Shown here piece after piece: positions 12,421 to 27,074 of a stretch of 64,000 bases of DNA. Every line of letters begins with the position of its first letter. Position 1 is the stretch's first letter. The notes beneath the pieces were generated by a model that saw only the letters and a program-made list of their open reading frames with translations, was not told the origin of the DNA and made no database searches. The stretch is taken from NCBI GenBank assembly GCA_964016875.1, contig OZ024724.1, forward strand, positions 53,322,438-53,386,437, in the 5' to 3' direction. The translations under genes were made by a program, and so were the position numbers. Source of the stretch: Fallopia convolvulus (Eukaryota > Streptophyta > Magnoliopsida > Caryophyllales > Polygonaceae).

Positions 12421-12941
12421 ATTTTTGTATTTCATGTGGCTCTTTGTGTCTAACCTAGTAGGTTTCAATTGTCATTTTTTTATGGTCTGTGTACGCTTAA
12501 GTTATCTGGGCTACCAAATAAGATTCTTTTATTTATTTATTTTGATGATGATTTACGGCAGATAATCCGGTAAGAAAAAAGACTTTTTATCTGAAGTTGG
12601 AAAAAAAAAATTAATGCCGTGCATATGTGAAATCATTTCTCATATGGCCATTCAAGTGGTAGACCAGCCAAAACCATGCTTCTTTTTTCATCATGGTAAA
12701 AGGTCAGGCAAAAGTATGTACATACAATATAGCTATACAGGGGAGCATTGAACTATGCCCAACGTATTCTCCCATCAAAATATCCAATTACCTTTCAATC
12801 AACCACGATCAATTTTGCATGCCCGAGGCTCGGGGAATTTGTTGCACATGGCATCTAATGCAATTGCAGCAACAAAGGGAAAATTTCCACGAGGCAGAAC
12901 GAACCTGAATATGATGCACGAATGATAAAGCCATAACTGTA

Positions 12942-15900
12942 CTAGAACCAAGGCATCCACCATATGTACATCTTCCCAAGGTTTTTATGAGAAACAGCTT
13001 CGGTTATTAGTCTACGAGCTTGACCCTCCACAGCCAAAGGCAAAGATGGAGCGGCTGCAACACCAACAACTACTCCCTGCAACCGTGCCTCTATATTACT
13101 GATGGCCCGCTGCAATTCACAGCATTTTACATTAACAAGTGCATTACAAGGAGAAAAGGAGAAAAAAAAAATCATCAGCACACTTTGTTTATATGGATGA
13201 AAATTTGGTAATAGTAAGGACGAGAAACTAGGTAGCTAACAATGTTGGTTTAGATGAAGAAAATAGTAAGACGGCATCAGTAAGTCATTATCTCAACCTA
13301 GCAATTTCAGAAAGTTGGTGAAAGTAAAAATCCACTAGTCCTATATTGATTCAGGAGGATAGCACAAGAACTCAAATTGGTGTCATATGCAGGTTATTAA
13401 AAAGGGGTTTCATTAAAAAGTTACTTTTGACCAAAACATTAGATGTACACTGATTAACTAAATATCTTCTTGGTATAGATTTACTTTCTTCAGTATTGGA
13501 TCATTAAATTAACATCACTGATCCTTGACTGACAGCTAAGTATTATTTATTTTTCCCCTACGAGACTTGTCATGCACTACTATTGTCTCTAGATGAAAAA
13601 ATATACTGCACTTCAATATTCCAATCTTAAGTTTTAATATGTATATTTTGTTGTATATTTGGAGATTCGTCCTTTGGAAAGTTTGATCTAGTAGAAATGC
13701 ATACGAAAGTAGTTAATGGAGGCAGCTTCTAGCAAGTTAATGGTTCAATATTGAAAAAAGTGTTCAAACTATCTAATGACTACTATTTTGCTATAAAGAT
13801 TCATTTTTGGAGATGAGACCAAACCTGTGCATGAGGGTTCTGAACTTCAACCCCACTCGACTTGTGAGATTTGGTCCATTCCACAAGAGGATCATGGATG
13901 AACGTCTCCAGCACACTCATCAATGTCTCTTTATGGCTCCTCAAGACTGACAAAGTGATCTCACATACCCTCAAGAATATACCCTCATATCCAGTGATGC
14001 CTAATCCATCAATCATGTTCTGCAGTTTGCATCAAAATATTACATTAGAAAAGATTTGAAGATTCTGAAAACACTATATGACCATTAAAAATTGAAAAAA
14101 AATGAAGGGGTAAACTGTGAAGAAAACCATAAGTTCGAGTGGTGTATACACATTGGCCAGACTAACAGTGTGTAAGGTAAAACGACCTTCTTGAGTTAAA
14201 ATAAAAGTGAAACTCAAAATCTTTTAATAAATAAGATTCAGGAAGCATAATTTCCTCACCTGGGTTAGTCTGAAAGGAACCAACTCTGGCTTTTCCAATT
14301 GCAACCCTTTGTCGAATAAGCAACTAAAATCAACGTGAACACAATCACCAGTCGTAGAATCAAAAAGAATATTCTCACCATGGCGATCGCCAAGGCCTAC
14401 AATATGCCCAACCATAGACCATACAGCAGTTGTGTGTGCATAAGCAATCCTAGCCCTGAACCAAGCAGCAGGCTCAGAGAAGGTATGAAGAAACCACTTA
14501 TGGAAGACTGGGGGAAACATTGGAAGAATTTTCATCTTCAGCATCTCATCTTCGGGCATTTTACCTTGGCATTGGTCATAAATCCTCTTGATTTGAGGAT
14601 TTGTCTTCTGCCTATCAAATTTTCCACTCGTGATATAGATATCTTGAAGAATATGACGTAAGCCACGAGTGTGGGGAACCCATTCCACCATACCACAATC
14701 TTCAGTAAGTGGTAGCACGGCAAAAGTACGGATGTAGAGTTTCCGCCGACGGCTTTCAGGGCATTTAGATAGAAGTCGGTTAATCATTGCATTGAATTCC
14801 ATCATACGGGCATCTTTCCGAAGATCATCCTTGGGTTTGCAAAGGAAAGGACGCTCGATTCCATCACTTCCTAAAAGAATAACCTACATATACACATTTA
14901 CTTCACTTGTAAAGAAAATATCCATAGGGTGAGGCACCTCTTCAGACAGGACCTCAAATTTAGCCCCTCCAAGGAGTTAATGTTTTTAACATAGAGAAAA
15001 GCTCATAAAAATAAAAAACCAAAGAAAATCAAGATATCATTTCAGAAAGTGCATAGTTCCATGTTTTGAAATATCAACCCTGCTTCATTATTTATGAGCC
15101 ATGACGAAAACAATCTATCCATCCGGTCATAACTCTTCACCAGCAAGTATCTACAATTATTACACACCATTCTTTATGTGCTAGTTTCCGATTAAAGTTC
15201 ATTCCAGTTCACAATCATTTCATTTGCTTCTGATTAGTTTTGACTTGTGTGTAGGCATATTATCAGCCTAAAGCATGGTTTGACGAAAAGTTCAATTTTG
15301 CACAGTAAATAAAAAGTCTTTAACAATGTTCCGTGCTCAAAACGTTTCCAATATGCTGCCTAGAGCCATTCCTTGTACACCACTTTTTCCACTGGGATTA
15401 GAAACTACTCCAAGGTTGTGGCAAGTTTCAAAAACCAAGAGACATGAAATTTCTTTCCTTGTATTACCTAATTTCTGGCCTATGGTCTCGTACTCTCATG
15501 TATCATGCCATGATACTAAGGCTTTAAGCTAGAGAACTATAGAGATAAAGGCTTTTCTGCAGTCTACTTTCTAGCTGACTTTTAAATTTGGGAAAAAGAT
15601 GTTCTGTACTGTACAATAAATGCTTGCAGATCTAGAAGTGACTAAAAATCATGTCAAGCAAGAAACGAAACTAGAGCTGCTTACGTGTAATGAACAGGAC
15701 CAATTGATTACAGAATTGTTTCAAATACACACCTTTTTTGGCCTTTGAAGAGATGAAAGGATCTCAGCTTCATCAGAAATGCCTGCTATTGTAGGAAGCT
15801 CAGTGTGTTCGAATATGTTAGAGCTTATGGAATTTGTTGAATTCATATCACATGTTGGCAAGCTAACTATTAGAGATTGCTGAATGGGCATTAGTATCCC

Positions 15901-18900
15901 AAGTGGCATCATTCTCTTAAGAGCACTGAACTCAGTTGAGATATTGATTGTTCTTGCCTTTGGCTGACCTGGATGGAAGCATAATCGGATTAAATGATCG
16001 ACTAGAGCAGTGAACTGATTGATCAAGGCACCACAGCCATTAGCCTGACTAGACCCCTTGCGTGCAGCTTGTATAATTTCAGCTGCTGCACTGCTCCTAG
16101 TATCAACAGTGGATTTGGAGACTGCAACCATTAGCCAAAGTGCTTGCTGAGGATACTGGCGAAGAACATTGGTAATGATATGTTTGACTAATCGAACAAT
16201 CTCTTCATTCTGGTGGCATATTCTAGAAACCAATTGTGGCAAGACAGTTAGCCACTGATATGTTGGCAAATCCTTCAAACAACCACGCATAATACTCATT
16301 ACCTGCATCATAATCAAAAGCAATAAGCCATCAAGAAGACAAGAAGACAAGAACTATATGCATATAAAAGCGAGGAACTACATTGTTCAACAACTACTAC
16401 CTTTCCGTGGACTGTTTTCAAATCCTTATTCGATGATACGCTGCATCTTTGATAGACACTTCCAAAATCAAACCAAAGGGTCAACAATCTCGGCAGAGCT
16501 TGGAAAAGATTCCTATGACCCCTATGAAGGCCCTTGGCATAAAATAATAGTACCTCAGGAAGGTAAACCCACCAACATTTCTCAGAGTTGGAAACCAATT
16601 TACTAGATTTTGACATCCTTGCGCCAAGATCCATGCTCTCCTCTTGCCGTTTTCTAGCATCGACAACCACTTCATCGCAGTACTTGGCTACATAAAAATA
16701 TCCTTTATCCCATTTAGGCTGTAGCTCTCTTACCCTCGCATAAAGACTCATCACATCCTCTTTCTGCTTCTGCCCTGTATAATGTATCCATCTTGTATAC
16801 AGGAGGAGGGTCTTTGCAATATCAATATTTTCCTTTGAAGCTTGCGTATCACAATGCAAAACAGGCGGATTTAGGGGAACTAACACTAAACTGCTTATGG
16901 ATGATACTGCAGCAGAGCCCACAACTTCTACAGGCATGTTCAGGAGATATTGCTGTAATTCTGCAATTGCACCATCAGATCGCCTCATACTCCATAAAAG
17001 TTTAGCCTTCTCCATGTGAGCATTAGCTGCACCTGAAGATTGTGCCTCTAAAATGGCTTGATTTGCTGTTTCGTAATGACCAGCTGACCGACAAAGCTTT
17101 GCGTATTGAAGCCAGCAATTGCCAACTACAGCACCTAATCTGCTAGCACCAAAAACCAATCTCCGAAAAGCTAGAAGTGGTTCCCTAGCCCAAATAGAAG
17201 GTTGTGTGAAATGTAGCCGATATTCCCAGTTTTCTACTGTTTTTGAGAAAATGGGGTCCTCAAGATGAAATTGTTTCTCCAGGAAAGATTCACCAGCAAG
17301 GAGAGCATGAAAATCTTCCAGCTCCTTTAGTAGGTGAAGCTTCAGCACAAATGGATAGGCTCGGGCATAAGAGTCCATGCCAGCAGCTGCTAATGGAGCT
17401 ATCAGAGCTTGCTTGGACAATGCAATCCTCTCAGCTACCGAGTATTGGTCCTTTTTCATCATAGCCTGGAGAATCTTTGCCACATCCAAGTCAAATGAAG
17501 CGTTACTCTCCAAGCTGCTACAAAGAATGCTTTCTTTATCAGCACCAACAAGGTACTCATCCATCAAATCCCATCTGCCAAGCCTCCATGCTGCCTGAAC
17601 ACCTTGCATGCTCCATGTTTTTCTGTCTTTAGGAATCCTAGATATCAAACCATCAACAAGAGTGACCATAGCTTGTAGATGGGACATGTTTAGTAAGCAA
17701 TGGAGAACATCAGAGTGCCTTTGAACTGAGGTGGGCTCAATTTGCAATGCCTGCTCACAGCATGTCAATGCTTCTGCCCAGTTACCTCCTTTTTTACTTA
17801 TCAACAGTTGATCTTGCAAGCTCACTGATTTCCTTAGAGATGCCAGGCCAGACAAAGCATCAGATTCATCCAATCTACTATAAATTTCCATTAGAAAAGA
17901 AATGTCTTCGTCTTCAAAGACTCCACTCCTCTCAGCTGCGGGGTTGAAAGAACCTGACTTCCCGCGCACATGAGATTCAAAGTACATCAAAGATCTAGCA
18001 TAAGCCTGACACCTAAGTGATGCCCTTGCAAGGGTTACTTTGGAAATCACAAATAGAAGCTGGGACACATATCTGCATTGTGCAAGGAGTTGTTCTGTTG
18101 AAGAATTTGCAGTTTTATCATCAACCTTACATCGTTGCTTAGAAGTTGATACCTGCACAGACTGAGAAAGGGCTACTTCTTGTTGAACATCATCAACCCA
18201 TTGACCCAGATTATCTAGAAGAGTAAAAATTGCTTGCATGCAAACCTCATTTTGTCCCCCGGTATTTCCATTAAACGTTGTCCCACTCTTCTCTGAAGCA
18301 GCTGCATCAAGAACAGATAGGATCTCCTCAGTGATTCCCTGGCGTCCTTCCTCAGTACCATGGCACAAAGCATCAAGAACTAGATATGGAAGAAGATATG
18401 TCGCTGTTTGCATATCATGACGCACTATTCCCCTGCAAGCTTTGAAAATTTGTGCACGCGAGCCAGAAGCATGCACAATTAACTTCTTTATCCATCGAAA
18501 AATCCACTTCCTGAATGACATAGAAGCAAGGTATATAGGACCAGATGAACTTGTATCTGCTATATTGGGAATATGAAATTTTGAAGTTAAGCATGGTGCA
18601 ATTATCTCTTTGACATAGCTGGAAAAGCGATCCCACAATCTTTGTAACCTTCCACTCATGGTGTCATCACAACTCAAATTGCTAGTTCCCGATGCAGGAA
18701 CTTTAACAAGTTCTTTTCCTCTTTGTGCATGTGATGCAGAGGCTGCAGAATTATCAATAAGTGATGCTTCACTACCAGCAATTTTTAGTAGCTCTTGTAT
18801 AGCGAATGCAGCAGAGTCTTGAATAGTAGTATCAGGTGCTGCCCTGAAAGCCCTAGCAAGATGCTTATGTATCAGTTCAAAGATCAAGTCATCATCAGAG

Positions 18901-21900
18901 CATTGGATTTTGAACCGTTGACATGATACCAACTTTATTTTTGCAGGATCAACTGCCCCTATTGCTCCTAGACAATCAGCACAGATCATCTTTAACCTCT
19001 GCCCAACTGAAGTCCTTGATTCTTCTGCACATCCTCTAAGTAATGCTGTAATTAAAGAGCTTAATGCATTCTCACTAGAATTTGTTTCCTCTGATATTAC
19101 AGCTACCACATCTTCCTTCCTGGAGTTCAACAACTTGCTTAATTCACAAGCAACCATATACCTCACATTTAAGTTCTCATGAATCAGCCCTTCTGCAGCA
19201 CCTCGTAATTGATCCTTCAAACTCATCGAACCCCGAGCTTCTTGTATAACTTGATTCACCTTTGTCAAAGCAGGAATACTAGGCAATAGTGGAAATTCGC
19301 TGATATGCTGCATTAATACCACCTTATTCCCACACACAAGCTCCTCCAATATATTTACAATTTTGTCTAGATGCAAAGATGGTTTATCTTTCTCTTTCTC
19401 CAGAATTGTAATTAGAGCAGCAAAAGCCTGAAAAATTACATGCTTTGCACTAGAAGCTGATAGATCAATTAGTTGTTTTATGAAAAAATGTAATGCTGAG
19501 AGAGCGTCACTACGAAGTGAGTCTTTTTCAATGGCATGCATTAGAAGTACCATAAGTTTTGGAATGTACGTGCTCAGGTGAGAACCCATCATTTTAATCA
19601 GCAGCTCTATTCTCTTAACAGCTTGTTTCTGTCTAGAGACATCCTCCGCATGAAGCATTTTCCGGTCAATACTGTTAAGAAGAAGCACAAAATGATTCCT
19701 TAAGAAGCCTGAGAGGTCTTCACCTCCTTTCAGAATTCTAGCAACTTCTAATATCACCTGGGGTACACTCTCTAACCTGTAGGCAGCAATTATACAAGGT
19801 CAACCAAATGGTTTATAGAGATAAAGTAAAATAAACAATTGAGCCTAGTTGCAAGGATGAAACAATGACAAAAGTTATTGATCCATAAACAGGAGATATT
19901 AGCACTATGAGAAAATAGCTGCAGTCATGATCCATTTCATCGTCTATGACTGAACTCTAGCTGGGAACTTATATAACTATGTTTACAGAAATGTCATATT
20001 GAAGACTTTCAAGAAACGGGGAAAAGTACCTCTTATTTATCTCATTTGGATCACTGACATCCATAAAGCAAACAAGCTCTTCTAACAGCTCAGGTAATGC
20101 AGCTTTGAAGAGTTCTTGCTTGTTAGACCCGGTTCGTGTGTCATAAAATTGCAAAGCAGAGAGCAGAGCATGCCCACCAGCTTGACGGAGTGCATTTGCA
20201 ATCACCTTTGGCAGCCAATGAACTGCCAACTCAACCACGGTCATGTTCACAGATTTGGCCAATTCTTGAAGAATGGCATCTGATTTACCATCGTCCTGTT
20301 CAGAAGCTAGAATCTTTGGAAGAACAATAGGAATCATTTTTAGGACAAGTTCTTTTGTTTCAATACCAACAACAGCCTCCGCAAACTCCTTTACCATTTT
20401 TGGACGGCTTGGAAGCCAGAGGCAAAGATAATCAAATAATTCATTACGAACATGAGCAACTTTTGAAAGGATTAGCTCAAATCCACCTTTAAGATGGAAG
20501 TAGCAGGATCTATGTAGTGACCTAGCAGCAGTCCGTCTGACCAATACACAGGGATTATCAAGTTGATCAACCAACAAAAGCACGGAGTACAAGAAAATCT
20601 GATCATGAACATCAACTGCCATCATAATCTCCGCAACGGATTCCAGTAATGTTTCAATAATCTCAGGATCTACAGTAGCTTTGATTGCATGCTTTATTTT
20701 CTCCAGAAACTTTATTTCTTTAGTTTTATATGTCGTCTCCTCACCCAAAAACAAACAATCTAATATGGGCTTCTGCAGGAAATAGCTAACCTGAGAACAA
20801 AATACTTCTTGTATAGCCCGATTTCTATGGACTAGTAAGAGTTCAACACATTTAATCCATTCAGATCTTGCAGCAAGCGACATCTCACTAGTCAAATGCA
20901 TGATGATTCGCCTAAGTACCCCAACACAAGTAAATTGGACATCATCTGAAGAATCGTCACAAAGAAATTGAAAGAACAAGGACCTTAGATGAGATACATC
21001 AGAAGCTGTGATGAAAGGCAAACCTTCTGGATCAGGAGGACACATAATCACACATGGTAGATGATTTAAGCGTTCATCTACTTTGTCACACCTTGAACAG
21101 TGAAACCCTTGAAATAGAAAACTGTTTATCAGATCGCCATCTTCTTTTGCTTTGTTTAGAAACACTTTGCACTGATTGGAAGATGCTTCACTAAAATTGT
21201 TCAACTGGCCATAGAGGCATGACAAATAACCAATAGCGAGAGGAATGACCTTTTTTACTTTTTCACATTTTTCCTTCCCCAACAACCTACAAGCAAGTAG
21301 GACCAAACAAAACAAAAGAATAGAATTAGGGGATCATAACAGTACAAAAGCACTAATTATACATTGACAAACAGAACAAATTCTATGTTTAGGAACATAG
21401 ATTAATAGCAGTATTCATTCACTTCCAATCTGCAAGACAAGGCAGCTAAGCTTTCTGAATAGGTAAATATGCAATTATGCATGTGTTGCTTGCAATATTA
21501 ACCTCCAAAACAAACATAAAAGCAGTCATCCATCACTTACTCCAGCCTTGCAGAAATACAAGGAAGGGCGCGGAAACTAGATGACAAGACAATAACTGGC
21601 ATAGAAATAGCTGCATGAGCTCTCACATCATCCTGTTCATCATGAAGGCTCAAATCTAAAACTTCCAGTTGAAGTTCTGAAGAAGGACCAATCTTGCACA
21701 ACACCTCAATAGAAAGGCATTTAACTTTCCACAGATTATGGAATTGAGTCAACTCCAAAGAATGGGTCCAAGGAAGCTTCAGCAATGAGTATATACCAGC
21801 TGCATCATCACCATCGGTTGCAAATGACTGAACTTCCTCAAGATATGGGCCTGTATAGCAAGATAACAAGGAGTGACATTATACTTAACTGATGCAGTAA

Positions 21901-24900
21901 CTATAGCAAAACTTCGGACACGTACATAGGTATTTCACCAACAAAATTTCAAGAATAAGTCACCAAGTAAAGACTATGTAATTTGTATTGTGAACACCAA
22001 CTCAAAAGCTCATGGCATCATGTGGTATCTCAAGATATTAACAATACCAAAAAACTTTGACGAAACTTGAGGTGCACCATATGATTAATATTCCGGCTAG
22101 AATTGCAACTTCAGACTTATTCAGGCTATGATCCAATACTCCGATTCTAAACTTTTCAGTTCTAATTGACTGACTCTTTCATGGTCATTTTTTTTTTGTC
22201 TTTTTATCATTTTGAAAAAAATCTTTTTGTATCAAAACAGTGTCCAGATCCTTTGAGATGGCTACTTTTTAAATGTTAAATAAAATTAACAAAATCTTAT
22301 GGAGTGAGGGAAAAAAGAGATATTGTATAAATGCTTGTCAACTGCATACTCTTAACTTTCCTGAGAGAAATATTCGAGGTTTGTGCCTATTTTGTGTCTT
22401 TAAAATAATGACAACACAAACAGAAAATACTGAGTGTTTTCAAGCACATCATCATTTTTCTAATGTCTTGTAGTTACTCTATTTTAAAATCCTGGACTGC
22501 AATTGGTAAAACGTGAAAAATCAAATAAGAAAAGGCCATCAATCTACTACAGATTAATGCAGCCCTTTCCTACTGAAATACGAATAGTCGAATACTGAAG
22601 CTAATTCCTTACTCGGTAATAATAAGATGCTGCGGATGGCTTGCAAACAGATAGAAAGATTGAACTTAATTGAGCTTGCTTCTTTTGCCTACAAGAAAAG
22701 CTTGCACATCAGAATTCAAGACTTAAAGTAATTTAATGATTAATTTCCTGAACTTAAATTCCTTTTTACCTGCTCACACATCCAAGGAATCCAAAGATGC
22801 ATCTGGCGAAAGATAATGAGGGACAAGTCCAAGAAGGGATATTTAGAGAAGGCAATACAAAGCATGCTGAGTGCCTCTAACGCAACTTCTGCTTTCAGCA
22901 CAGTATTATAGACATTCTGAGGCTTTAGCAGGTTAAGAATTAATAAAAGAGATCTGCGAATATGATAAGCATATGCTTTGTCGAATTCAGAGGCTTGCTC
23001 AGCAGAACCTCCACAAGCATATTGACCATCATTGCATGATGATGTAAATTCTCCATCTATCTTCTGATGCTTGACCTTGATAACCCCAAGGTCTTCAGGT
23101 GGTCTCTTATCTCCAGCTCTCAAATCTTGTACTCTTCTATTAGTTGCTGACTGGCCCACCGCATTATTGGTAAATGGGCCTCCAACACTATCAGGAGGAC
23201 CAAGAATGGAAAGAACCATTTCGAAGCAATCTTGCAATATTAAGCAAGATTCTGAAGAAAAAATCATACTAAAGAGAGACTCGGGCCTCCAGACACTTGG
23301 ATGGCATGATTTCACAATTCTTATATAAGCACGGCAAAGAGCATCCTAATAAGCAGCACACTGTGATCAACTTCGCAAAAGAAAAAAAAGTAATAAAAAC
23401 TCGCATTAAGTATCCCCGAAGAAAGCGTGAACAACGAATACCTTTAAATAAGGACTGCCAGTTTGTAGGACAGATTTGAGGAAACCAGTAACTAATTCCT
23501 CCGCTGTTGCCTTAACAATGTCAACATGACAGCTAGAATGCAAAATATCAAGACAGCTACCAATGGAGTTATCATAATCTGCATCTCTGCATTAAAAATC
23601 ATTCATGTGTTAACAATAACTAAAGATTGATTTATGCAGCCAAAATTTCCTCAATCATCTGAACATCTCTTTTTCAAACCCACAAACAACAGATGACCTT
23701 TCATACACTTCTACATTACACCATAATGTAAACATTTTAGCATTCTTGTGCCAACAGGCATGTTCTATGCATCTCATGTTCTTACTTTTATTGTGACATT
23801 TGAGTTCCAATACAACTCCCCCCAAACTCCTTCAACCACATGAGATGGTTGCCAAGCACACTGCCTAATGCAGTTTCGAGTTTAATTGAAATAGCAAAAC
23901 CCATAGATTATGCCTCTTCAACATCTTAGCATTTCTCGTCCTTCCTTGATTTCCACATATGTCTAGGATTCCTCCCCTATAACAGTTGGACAAGAGCCCA
24001 ATCTATTTTTTTTTTAATACACAAAGATTGGGCTTGCTCCAAGCTCCTATTGTAGTTCTTATGAAAAAATAGGGATAAGACCAGTTTTCTAAAATATGGG
24101 TTAGGTGCTTGGCAGCACTTGCCCATCCTGGATTGCACCACGCCTAGGCGGACTGCCTAGTGTCTTCTAGTATACTTGTACCAGGAGTGAGTAGGACAAA
24201 GATATACTTTCAAAGAAGAAGAAATATAATAGATGATAAACATTTGTAGTTACTAATAAAAACTATCTGGCGTATAATAAAAGAAGAAATGCAATAACTT
24301 TTGCAAAAAATATAACACCAAAATACTCAATAATGATCACGTGTGGCGACACTGCATAGAACATGTTTACGCATACCTGCAGATAGGAACCTTTGCCACA
24401 TTATCACTTAAGATAATGCAAATGGATTGGATTAATTCCTCACATGGAACGATGTCAAAATTCAGAACAGTTCCAACAATGCGGGCAAAATCAAAGCATG
24501 CCTTGCACAAAAAACACAATAGTAAGGTGATAAACCATATCATAAATTATTAACTGAGTTTAACCAATCAGATAATGACGCATCTGGTGCTTCCTAACAC
24601 TACACAAGTGGCTTGTAAAATAATTAACAAACACAGCTTACTGACACTACCTACCATATGCAACTCAGCATCTCCATAGCAGAGCAGAGAACATGCAGCC
24701 AAAACAAAAGAAGGATCAACAAGTCCTTCAACATATAGAGTTCCTTCAGTCAGGCATTTGCAAAGAATCTGAATCATCCAAGTAGAAAATAATTGCCACC
24801 TGCATTTTCCAGTGATATCTACCAATATGCCACATCCTTTAGTGGGTTTGTTACAGTCAGGAAGTTCAAAGAGGAGTGCCTCATCATTAGAAATTCCAGC

Positions 24901-25861
24901 GAAGGACAGGGAAAAGCAGTTAAGGGACACTTGAGGAGATTCATTGGCACCAAATTGGCCGGAAGAAAGCACTGCTATTGACAAAAGGTCTGCATTTGCA
25001 AACAAGCAAATCAGAATGTGAAATGACACAAGTGAACACGTCAAATTCTTATTCAAGCTGCATGGAAAACATTCAAAAACAAGCTACTTATCTTCCCAAG
25101 TCCGAAATATAGGAAGAAATTAGGCTTCATTTACCTTCAACGGCTATCATAGCATCCTTGAAGAATTGCCTAAAGACATCTCGTTCCCCGGTCCGCATCA
25201 AAGTTAGGAGAGAGCCCACAGTTTCAAAAATCACCCCATGTTTATCACTGAAACAATTTGCACCAGTTATCAAACAAAAGAAACCAAAACCGTCCAAGTG
25301 AGGTTCCACCGTAAACTATCTTCAGCAAAATGATACAAATTCATTCTCAGAACTCTCGCTCAGTTAGATTTAGGGCCTGGACTCCAACATACTGTGAGAA
25401 AGTAATTTAACCAAAATGCAAGAGGATAACATCATCAATTGCTTCAGTAACAACTCACCGAAACGCCGGTTCTGCAAAAAAAGGTAGGATTCGGCCAATT
25501 AAGGGCAATATAGCGCCGGCTTTGCCATGGTAGAAGACACCGGGGATGTTCTTAGCAACGTGATTTAGAAGCTTCAGCAACGCAATCACCTCCCTTTCTT
25601 TGGCTAACAAAGAAAAATGTTGGAGTAAATAAGCAATACGTAACCATAGATGAAAGCTTAGCATCGAATCCCTAAAAGAGAGATTGAGCGGGAAGGGGGA
25701 AAACCTGTAGAGGAGGGAATAATGAAGGCTTGGACGAGATTAGGGAGAACGGCGCGAAACCTAGTCTCCAAACCGATGTCACTGCCGTTGTTCGGAGGAG
25801 TAGATGAAGAAGCGGCTATTCGTTCTCGGAGCTCGTGGACCAAGCTAGAGAGGTGAGCCAT
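12942..25861 (-). CDS. ATR: ATR serine/threonine kinase (PIKK family), 15 exons, complete
   Basis: ATR is the nuclear checkpoint kinase activated, with ATRIP, by RPA-coated single-stranded DNA during replication stress. Exons (minus strand, first to last): 25705-25861, 25459-25603, 25135-25247, 24655-24989, 24377-24501, 23442-23586, 22770-23345, 22613-22688, 21541-21850, 20030-21286, 16401-19776, 15733-16302, 14260-14883, 13825-14019, 12942-13109. All introns are GT-AG and phases agree, giving 8172 nt, 2723 residues, close to the roughly 2700 of known plant ATR. The start MAHLSSLVHELRERIA matches the plant N-terminus; an in-frame ATG 42 bp upstream is less likely. HEAT-type helices fill exons 1-10; FAT is in exon 11. 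The kinase domain is exons 12-14: ATP-binding region near LCKPKDDLRKD (about 2409-2419), catalytic loop GLGDRHGEN (Asp about 2561), and VDFSCLF in place of DFG (about 2579), as usual for PIKKs. FATC ends GKMYIWWMPWF. No defect seen. Intron 5 holds old TE debris. Confidence 0.97.
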
Positions 25862-26455
25862 GGCGAATGGCGATGATCGGACCCTAGGCCCGAGCTTTCT
25901 CACACTTCCTTGTTTTCCCTCCTTTCGAAAATACTTGACGCCTCGTACTAAATCGTAGTGAGATTTGCTTGCTATTGTCTTCTTTTCAGTTGGACAGTTT
26001 CAGCAGGGAGGTCCAACAAAAATCCAAGCGAAAAATGAGGGAAATTTTTTGATTATATTTGAACCGACATGTTCAAAAAAATAATTTGAGAGCTAAGAAA
26101 CAAAAACATTACTTCTTTGATTTTACTCAAATATCCTCAATCTTAAGAAACAAAAACATTAAACTTATCGTTTAGACTTTGTCTTAAGAAAATTATTTGA
26201 TTTTACTCAAATATCCTCAATCTTATTAAGATCTTTTACCTTAATTTGTAGATTTATGTTAATATCTTTTTTTTAGATAAAAAATTTATGTTAATATCTT
26301 TAATTAATAGGGAATAAGTCAAATAACAACTTTTATTAAACAAGAAAATTAAGCAACAATGACAAGTTTATCAACGCAGGGAGTACTATTTTGTGAATGA
26401 GTTATGCAAAAAATAGTCGACTAGTAGAGGGTTTGTTTGCATTCTTGTAATTAGT
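25862..26455. other. ATR upstream region
   Basis: This holds the ATR 5' leader and promoter (transcription leftward). 26090-26240 contains an imperfect direct repeat of AAACAAAAACATTA and TTTTACTCAAATATCCTCAATCTTA words. The remainder is AT-rich. No unambiguous TATA box was assigned. Confidence 0.4.
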
Positions 26456-26459
26456 GAAA

Positions 26460-26620
26460 GAGAAAAATAAAAGTTTACGGGTCAAATGGGTCGAAAAGGG
26501 TCAATTTTAAGGGTCAAATTCAAATTTAACCATTTTCGACCCCTTTGACCCAGTCAAATGGGTTAACCCGTAACCCGTTTTACAGGTTGCGAGTCGGGTA
26601 GATCCGTTGGACAGCCCTAA
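26460..26620. mobile_element. Truncated hAT-like element end, same family as 6187-6613
   Basis: The words GGGTCAAATGGGTCGAAAAGGGTC and AACCCGTAACCCGTTTTAC lead to a right end CCGTTGGACAGCCCTA at about 26603-26618, matching the right terminus of the 6187-6613 element. A full left terminus was not found, so this copy is truncated or rearranged. It abuts a possible F-box fragment. Confidence 0.6.
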
Positions 26621-26621
26621 T

Positions 26622-26960
26622 TGCCTTCCTCCCAATGCCTTCACGGTCTGAGAATACCGCGTACGCTACCAAGAAATGATGACCCTTGTTACCGAGTTCA
26701 GGGCCAAAAGGCATCCAAAGTCTAATTAGGTTGAAATCATCTCCTAGAGTATTGAACCCGAACCCTAACAAAGGTGCATAGCTGGTGATTTTATAGAATC
26801 TAAAAGGAGACTTGCGGACCACAACATACTTGAGGATTGAAGAGTTCCCAATTATTGTGCAAGAAGGGTTAGTAGCTAGGATCATTTGAGGGGCGGTGAG
26901 ACATACTACACCATGGATGGCGTCGAGGATGGTAAAGTGGTTATGTCCATGGTGGGTTCA
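26622..26960 (-). pseudogene. Possible F-box-associated domain fragment
   Basis: On the minus strand a frame of about 100 codons reads APQMILATNPS, then VVRKSPFRFYKI, APLLGFGFNTLGDDFNLIRL and AVFSDREGIGRKAI. The pattern 'NP..., K.PFR, LGFGFD...DDYK.IRL' resembles the F-box-associated interaction domain (FBA) of plant F-box proteins. No F-box motif could be joined upstream because stops interrupt, and the 3' end runs into the hAT-like terminus. Assignment is tentative; it could be chance similarity. Confidence 0.35.
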
Positions 26961-27074
26961 GAAAGGAAGTGGCTCGAACAGAAGGCTCTTAAATGCGGCT
27001 TGGCAGTTGAAAGGGACCTCTTTTTGATCGGGATGATAAAAAGCATATCCAATCCTTGGCCTCTTCATGAATAG

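Noticed and set aside
26886..27074. Plus-strand 62-codon ORF
   Set aside because: It has no recognisable domain and overlaps the possible minus-strand F-box-associated fragment.
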